Assembly (NCBI RefSeq): GCF_023824195.1
Contig: NZ_CP085442.1
Location: forward strand, 2,704,001 to 2,768,000
DNA length: 64,000 nucleotides
DNA from: Priestia megaterium
GTDB taxonomy: Bacteria; Bacillota; Bacilli; Bacillales; Bacillaceae_H
Direction: 5' to 3'
The notes beneath the pieces were generated by a model, which did no database searches, was not told where the DNA came from, and saw nothing but the letters and a program-made list of their open reading frames with translations. This document shows positions 60,659 to 64,000 of this stretch, in pieces. Position 1 is the stretch's first letter. Every line of letters starts with the position of its first letter. The position numbers and the translations under genes were made by a program.

Positions 60659-61918
60659 TTAAAAACCTTCTTTTTTGTATACTTTTAACTTTTTTGAAAT
60701 AGTAGACTGGTCAACCTGCAATACTTCTGCTACTTTGTAAGTACTTTTGTATTCACTGTAAGCTTTTAAGATTAATTCTTTTTCTACTTGTCTTTTAGCT
60801 TCTTTCAAAGATATTGGTGCTTTAGGAGAAAATGACCAAACGTTTTCACGTATACTTTTTTCTTCTAGCACTTCCTTTTCAGTCATATTTGTTACGACAA
60901 TTCTTTCTATCGTGTTTTCCAATTCCCTTATGTTTCCTGGCCATCTATATTGGATAAGTTCTTGTTTTACTTCATCATTAACTTCTTTTTGAAGATGATA
61001 TTTTGTATTGTATTTAAACAGAAAATGATCAATTAAGATATGTATGTCCTTTTCTCGCTCTCTAAGAGGCGGTATAGTGAGCGGTACGACATTAAGCCTA
61101 TAGAACAAATCTTCACGAAATAACTTTTTCTCAACAAGTTCCTGTAGATTTTTATTTGTTGCAGCAATTACTCGCACATCTACTTTCTTTTCCTCTGTAC
61201 TTCCTACTTTCCGCACCGCGTTTTCTTGCAAAACACCTAGCAGCTTTGCTTGTAGGTTTAAAGGAAATTCCGCAATTTCATCTAGAAAAATTGTTCCTTT
61301 ATGAGCAGCTTCAAATAAGCCGACCTTTCCTCCTTTTTTTCCGCCTGTAAAAGTTCCTTCTTCATACCCAAATAGCTCTGATTCGATTAAACTTTCTGGA
61401 ATAGCACCACAATTAACAGAAATAAAAGGCTGCTTTGAACGTGTACTAGTTCTATGAATAAATTTAGCAATTTGACTTTTTCCCACTCCCGATTCACCTA
61501 GTAGAAGAACAGTAGAGCCTACATGAGCAATTGTTTTAATAATTTTACCAATTCGTTTCATAGCAGGTGATTCCATAATCAACTCATCAGTTTTATACTG
61601 ATCTTCATTGGAATAAGGGTTAAACATACTTTGTGATATATTCGCTAATGTCACGATTTGATTTATGTAAGAGTTCGCTTGGACAAGGTGGAGAGTAAAC
61701 AGATAGGTTCTTCCCTCATAGGTGCTTAATAACTGAGTAGAGTCACTTGGAGCAGCAGTAAAGACCTTTTTCCACTGAACTTCTTCAAATAACATATTTT
61801 CTTGAAACAACGATAAGTGACTGGTTTGTTTATTATTGATAGATACGGTATCAATACGTCCTTCATGATTTATGATGACTACTATTGATTCACAGGTACC
61901 TATTGAAGAATTCCTCAT
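60659..61918 (-). CDS. Sigma-54-dependent transcriptional activator
   Basis: A 419-aa enhancer-binding protein. Residues about 10-100 form a PAS-like N domain (ESIVVIINHEGRIDTVSINN). The AAA+ domain follows, with Walker A GESGVGKS (141-148), the loop normally reading GAFTGA as GTFTGG (188-193), Walker B GTIFLDEIAE (208-217), an Arg finger region in REDLFYRLNVVPLTIPPLRE and RWPGNIRELENTIERIV. The C terminus has a TyrR-like HTH (YKVAEVLQVDQSTISKKLKV). It lies divergent from a gene with a clear sigma-54 promoter and is the obvious activator of that operon. Confidence 0.92.
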   Translation of the reverse strand: MRNSSIGTCESIVVIINHEGRIDTVSINNKQTSHLSLFQENMLFEEVQWKKVFTAAPSDSTQLLSTYEGRTYLFTLHLVQANSYINQIVTLANISQSMFNPYSNEDQYKTDELIMESPAMKRIGKIIKTIAHVGSTVLLLGESGVGKSQIAKFIHRTSTRSKQPFISVNCGAIPESLIESELFGYEEGTFTGGKKGGKVGLFEAAHKGTIFLDEIAEFPLNLQAKLLGVLQENAVRKVGSTEEKKVDVRVIAATNKNLQELVEKKLFREDLFYRLNVVPLTIPPLREREKDIHILIDHFLFKYNTKYHLQKEVNDEVKQELIQYRWPGNIRELENTIERIVVTNMTEKEVLEEKSIRENVWSFSPKAPISLKEAKRQVEKELILKAYSEYKSTYKVAEVLQVDQSTISKKLKVYKKEGF

Positions 61919-61959
61919 TATGCATTTCCCCCTTTCTATTATTACTAATGAAAAATCGC

Positions 61960-61971
61960 ATCATTGATGAT
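61960..61971 (+). promoter_or_regulatory. Candidate enhancer dyad for the sigma-54 activator
   Basis: ATCATTGATGAT is an inverted repeat (ATCAT/ATGAT) about 135-150 bp upstream of the -24/-12 promoter at 62104-62120, a usual distance for upstream activating sequences. Another ATCATTATC half is nearby at 61977. Assignment is by position only. Confidence 0.45.
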
Positions 61972-62103
61972 AAAAATCATTATCTTAGCTTTTCAAATAA
62001 CTATATAAGCAGAATATGACTTATTTTCTTTTTCTCCTTATTAGTATAATGAAAAAATTCATCTTTTTAAAGGTTAAAAATCAGAATTGACTGAAAAAAT
62101 ACG

Positions 62104-62120
62104 TTGGCACACTTCTTGCT
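62104..62120 (+). promoter_or_regulatory. Sigma-54 (-24/-12) promoter of the nitrilase-permease operon
   Basis: TTGGCACACTTCTTGCT contains TGGCAC, five bases and TTGC, the canonical -24/-12 elements with correct spacing. It lies about 41 bp upstream of the nitrilase start codon, and the neighbouring divergent gene encodes a sigma-54 activator. Confidence 0.88.
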
Positions 62121-62160
62121 TGTATTTATAGTGAAAACTATTATGAGGAGGTATTTTACA

Positions 62161-62931
62161 GTGAATATTACAATTGCTCAGTTTTGTCCTGTACTAGGCA
62201 ATAAAAAAGAAAACATTCGAAAAATAAATGACTGTATTAAGCAAGCTGTAAGCGAACAGGCTGACCTTATTGTCTTCCCAGAACTTTGTTTAACAGGCTA
62301 TTTTATTTGGGATGATATTAAGGAGCTAGCTGAATCCGTCAGTGGTGAAAGCTTACAGCTTTTACAACAAAGCTGCAGGGATCACAGCATCCACGCCGTT
62401 ATATCTTTTCCTGAAGTAACAGCTAACGGGCATTATCATATTACATCTGCTCTTATAGATGATACCGGAACTGTAATTGGTACGTATCAAAAAACACATC
62501 TTTTTGACAGGGAAGCTGAAATCTTCCGCCCAGGCAACACTTTACCTGTTTTCAAAACCAAATTTGGAACCATTGGATTAATGATTTGCTATGACCTTGA
62601 ATTCCCTGAAGTGGCCCGAACTTTAAAAATAAAAGGAGCTGATTTACTCATCATCCCGCTTGCTAACATGAGCCCTTACGAACATTATCAAATAACCTAT
62701 TTAAAAAGCCGCGCTATGGAAAATGAACTTCCAATTGCTCTATGCAATCGAATAGGCTCTGAAGAAGATACATTCTTTTTTGGACATAGCGCAGTCGTCA
62801 ACAGGAAAGGAAAAGTTCTTTTAAAAATGGGTAGCAAGGAACAAATATCGACAGTAGCTATTTCTTTAGAGGAATCAAAAGATCAGAAGCTTAATTACCT
62901 TATGCACAGAAGAGCGGATTTGTACAAATAG
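62161..62931 (+). CDS. Nitrilase-superfamily amidohydrolase with intact catalytic triad
   Basis: A carbon-nitrogen hydrolase of 256 aa, cytosolic. The triad is Glu41 (IVFPELCLTG), Lys111 (TYQKTHLFDR) and Cys143 (LMICYDLEFPE), all in family spacing. It is paralogous to the protein at 59852-60646, which lost the Cys. The GTG start at 62161 has SD GAGGAGG 9-10 nt upstream; an ATG at 62104 lies before the promoter and SD. It is co-transcribed with the permease that follows by 41 bp. It may hydrolyse an imported amide or nitrile, releasing ammonia; its specific substrate cannot be told. Confidence 0.9.
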   Translation: MNITIAQFCPVLGNKKENIRKINDCIKQAVSEQADLIVFPELCLTGYFIWDDIKELAESVSGESLQLLQQSCRDHSIHAVISFPEVTANGHYHITSALIDDTGTVIGTYQKTHLFDREAEIFRPGNTLPVFKTKFGTIGLMICYDLEFPEVARTLKIKGADLLIIPLANMSPYEHYQITYLKSRAMENELPIALCNRIGSEEDTFFFGHSAVVNRKGKVLLKMGSKEQISTVAISLEESKDQKLNYLMHRRADLYK

Positions 62932-62972
62932 ATATAGGAAGATTAAAAACAATTTTTAAGGGAGGCGCAAAG

Positions 62973-64000
62973 ATGGAAACAAAAAGAAACCAAGCAGTTC
63001 CAACTTTGAAGTTGTCACATATTGTTTTGTTTGGAATTGCTTATATGACTCCAATGATTGTATTTGGTATTTATGGCTTGTTGGCTGAAACCACCCATGG
63101 ACTAGTTTCCACTGCTTATATAGTGGCTTTAGCTGCTATGCTATTTACGGCTTATAGCTACGGTAAAATGACTAAAGCTTTTCCTATTGCAGGGTCTGCT
63201 TATACTTATACAAGAAAATCTATAAATCCATATGTCGGATTTATGATTGGATGGGCTGTTTTACTAGACTATCTGTTTCTTCCTATGGTTATTTGGCTTA
63301 TAGGAGCCGTTTATTTACATACAGCCTTTCCTAGTATTCCTCTTTGGACATTTGTACTAGCCTTTATTTTTATTACAACTGTCATCAATATGATTGGCTT
63401 AAAAGCGGCGGCGAACGTCAATACATTAATGATGGTTTTTCAATTGCTCGTAGTCGGTATTTTTATTTCACTAAGTATTATATACCTTATAAAAGGTTCA
63501 TCACCCTTTGCGCTCTTTAGTTTTAACCCATTCTTGAACGAGCATCTTACATTTTCGTTTGTAGCTGCTGGCGCTTCCATTGCTTGTTATTCTTTTTTAG
63601 GATTTGATGCTGTTACAACTCTATCTGAAGAAACCATTAATCCTGAAAAAACAATGCCAAAAGCTATCTTTCTTATTACACTAATTGGAGGCATCATTTT
63701 TATTGGAGCTTCTTATTTTCTACAGCTTGTTCATCCTGACTATACATCTTTTAAAAATATTGATTCAGCAGCATTTGAAATTGCCGTACAAATCGGCGGC
63801 AATTTATTTAGCTCTATTTTTCTAGCTGGATTAATTATTGCTCAATTCGCATCTGGCTTATCTGCTCAAACAAGCGGAGCCCGTTTATTATTTGCAATGG
63901 GAAGAGACGGCGTACTTCCCGCTAAGATATTTGGTTATCTTCATCGAAAGTCGAAAACACCCCTATTGAATATTTTACTCATAGGAGGCATTTCATTGCT
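62973..64000 (+). CDS. APC-superfamily amino acid/amine permease (cut by window end)
   Basis: An open frame of 342 codons from ATG 62973 (SD AGGGAGG) runs to the window edge. The N-terminal half shows the APC fold: LSHIVLFGIAYMTPMIVFGI, AFPIAGSAYTYTRKSINPYV, SFLGFDAVTTLSEETINPEK (consensus region of helix 6) and FASGLSAQTSGARLLFAMGR. Roughly ten helices are visible and two more should follow. The position after the active nitrilase and sigma-54 promoter suggests that it imports the nitrilase substrate or a related amine (inference). Confidence 0.88.
   Translation, partial: METKRNQAVPTLKLSHIVLFGIAYMTPMIVFGIYGLLAETTHGLVSTAYIVALAAMLFTAYSYGKMTKAFPIAGSAYTYTRKSINPYVGFMIGWAVLLDYLFLPMVIWLIGAVYLHTAFPSIPLWTFVLAFIFITTVINMIGLKAAANVNTLMMVFQLLVVGIFISLSIIYLIKGSSPFALFSFNPFLNEHLTFSFVAAGASIACYSFLGFDAVTTLSEETINPEKTMPKAIFLITLIGGIIFIGASYFLQLVHPDYTSFKNIDSAAFEIAVQIGGNLFSSIFLAGLIIAQFASGLSAQTSGARLLFAMGRDGVLPAKIFGYLHRKSKTPLLNILLIGGISL

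Overview
The window looks like chromosome of a low-GC, aerobic, spore-forming Bacillaceae bacterium, most probably Priestia (Bacillus) megaterium. The best evidence is the oxygen-independent cobalamin operon with cbiW, the cbiH60 fusion, the cbiET fusion and a long CbiX carrying a histidine-rich tail, an arrangement described for B. megaterium. The species name is an inference from gene order, AT-rich intergenic DNA and Bacillus-type Shine-Dalgarno (SD) sequences. No rRNA, tRNA, CRISPR array, phage or insertion sequence was seen.

Layout: 1-9.5 kb is the cobI operon (cbiW-H60-X-J-C-D-ET-L-F-G, minus strand, cbiG cut by the window edge). Its leader holds two consecutive cobalamin riboswitches, each followed by its own terminator. 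9.5-18 kb carries an M42 peptidase, a glutamate symporter, BrnQ, an unrecognised membrane-anchored protein with a small partner gene, an IDEAL-domain protein and an ammonium transporter coupled to a coiled-coil protein. 18.4-22.8 kb holds the yjlC-ndh respiratory pair with a Rex-like operator, then malic enzyme with an AEC (auxin efflux carrier) family malate permease. 23-28 kb holds an AbgB-like amidohydrolase, an MFS carrier and a divergent GAF/PucR-type regulator. 28-32 kb is the bsdA/bsdBCD phenolic-acid decarboxylase locus.

32-44 kb contains a second AEC permease, several small proteins, a luciferase-like flavoenzyme, glcD-glcF with a CdaR-type regulator, a DJ-1/PfpI protein, and an iron alcohol dehydrogenase with a GntP permease preceded by a perfect cre site. 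44.5-49.7 kb is a two-component system plus three-gene ABC-2 transporter resembling B. subtilis lnrJKLMN. 49.8-59.8 kb is mixed housekeeping: carbamoylase, IseA with a WalR box, membrane glycosyltransferase, GNAT, APH(6)-like kinase, luciferase-like enzyme, DedA, endonuclease V and a secreted GDPD.

59.9-64 kb is the most unusual part. A sigma-54 activator gene is paired with a nitrilase-fold protein whose catalytic Cys is Thr. It faces a canonical sigma-54 promoter driving an apparently active paralogous nitrilase and an APC-family permease, which is cut by the window end. Most operons are closed by clear intrinsic terminators, and several carry recognisable global-regulator motifs (CodY, CcpA, Rex, WalR), so the region is mainly central, nitrogen and envelope metabolism.
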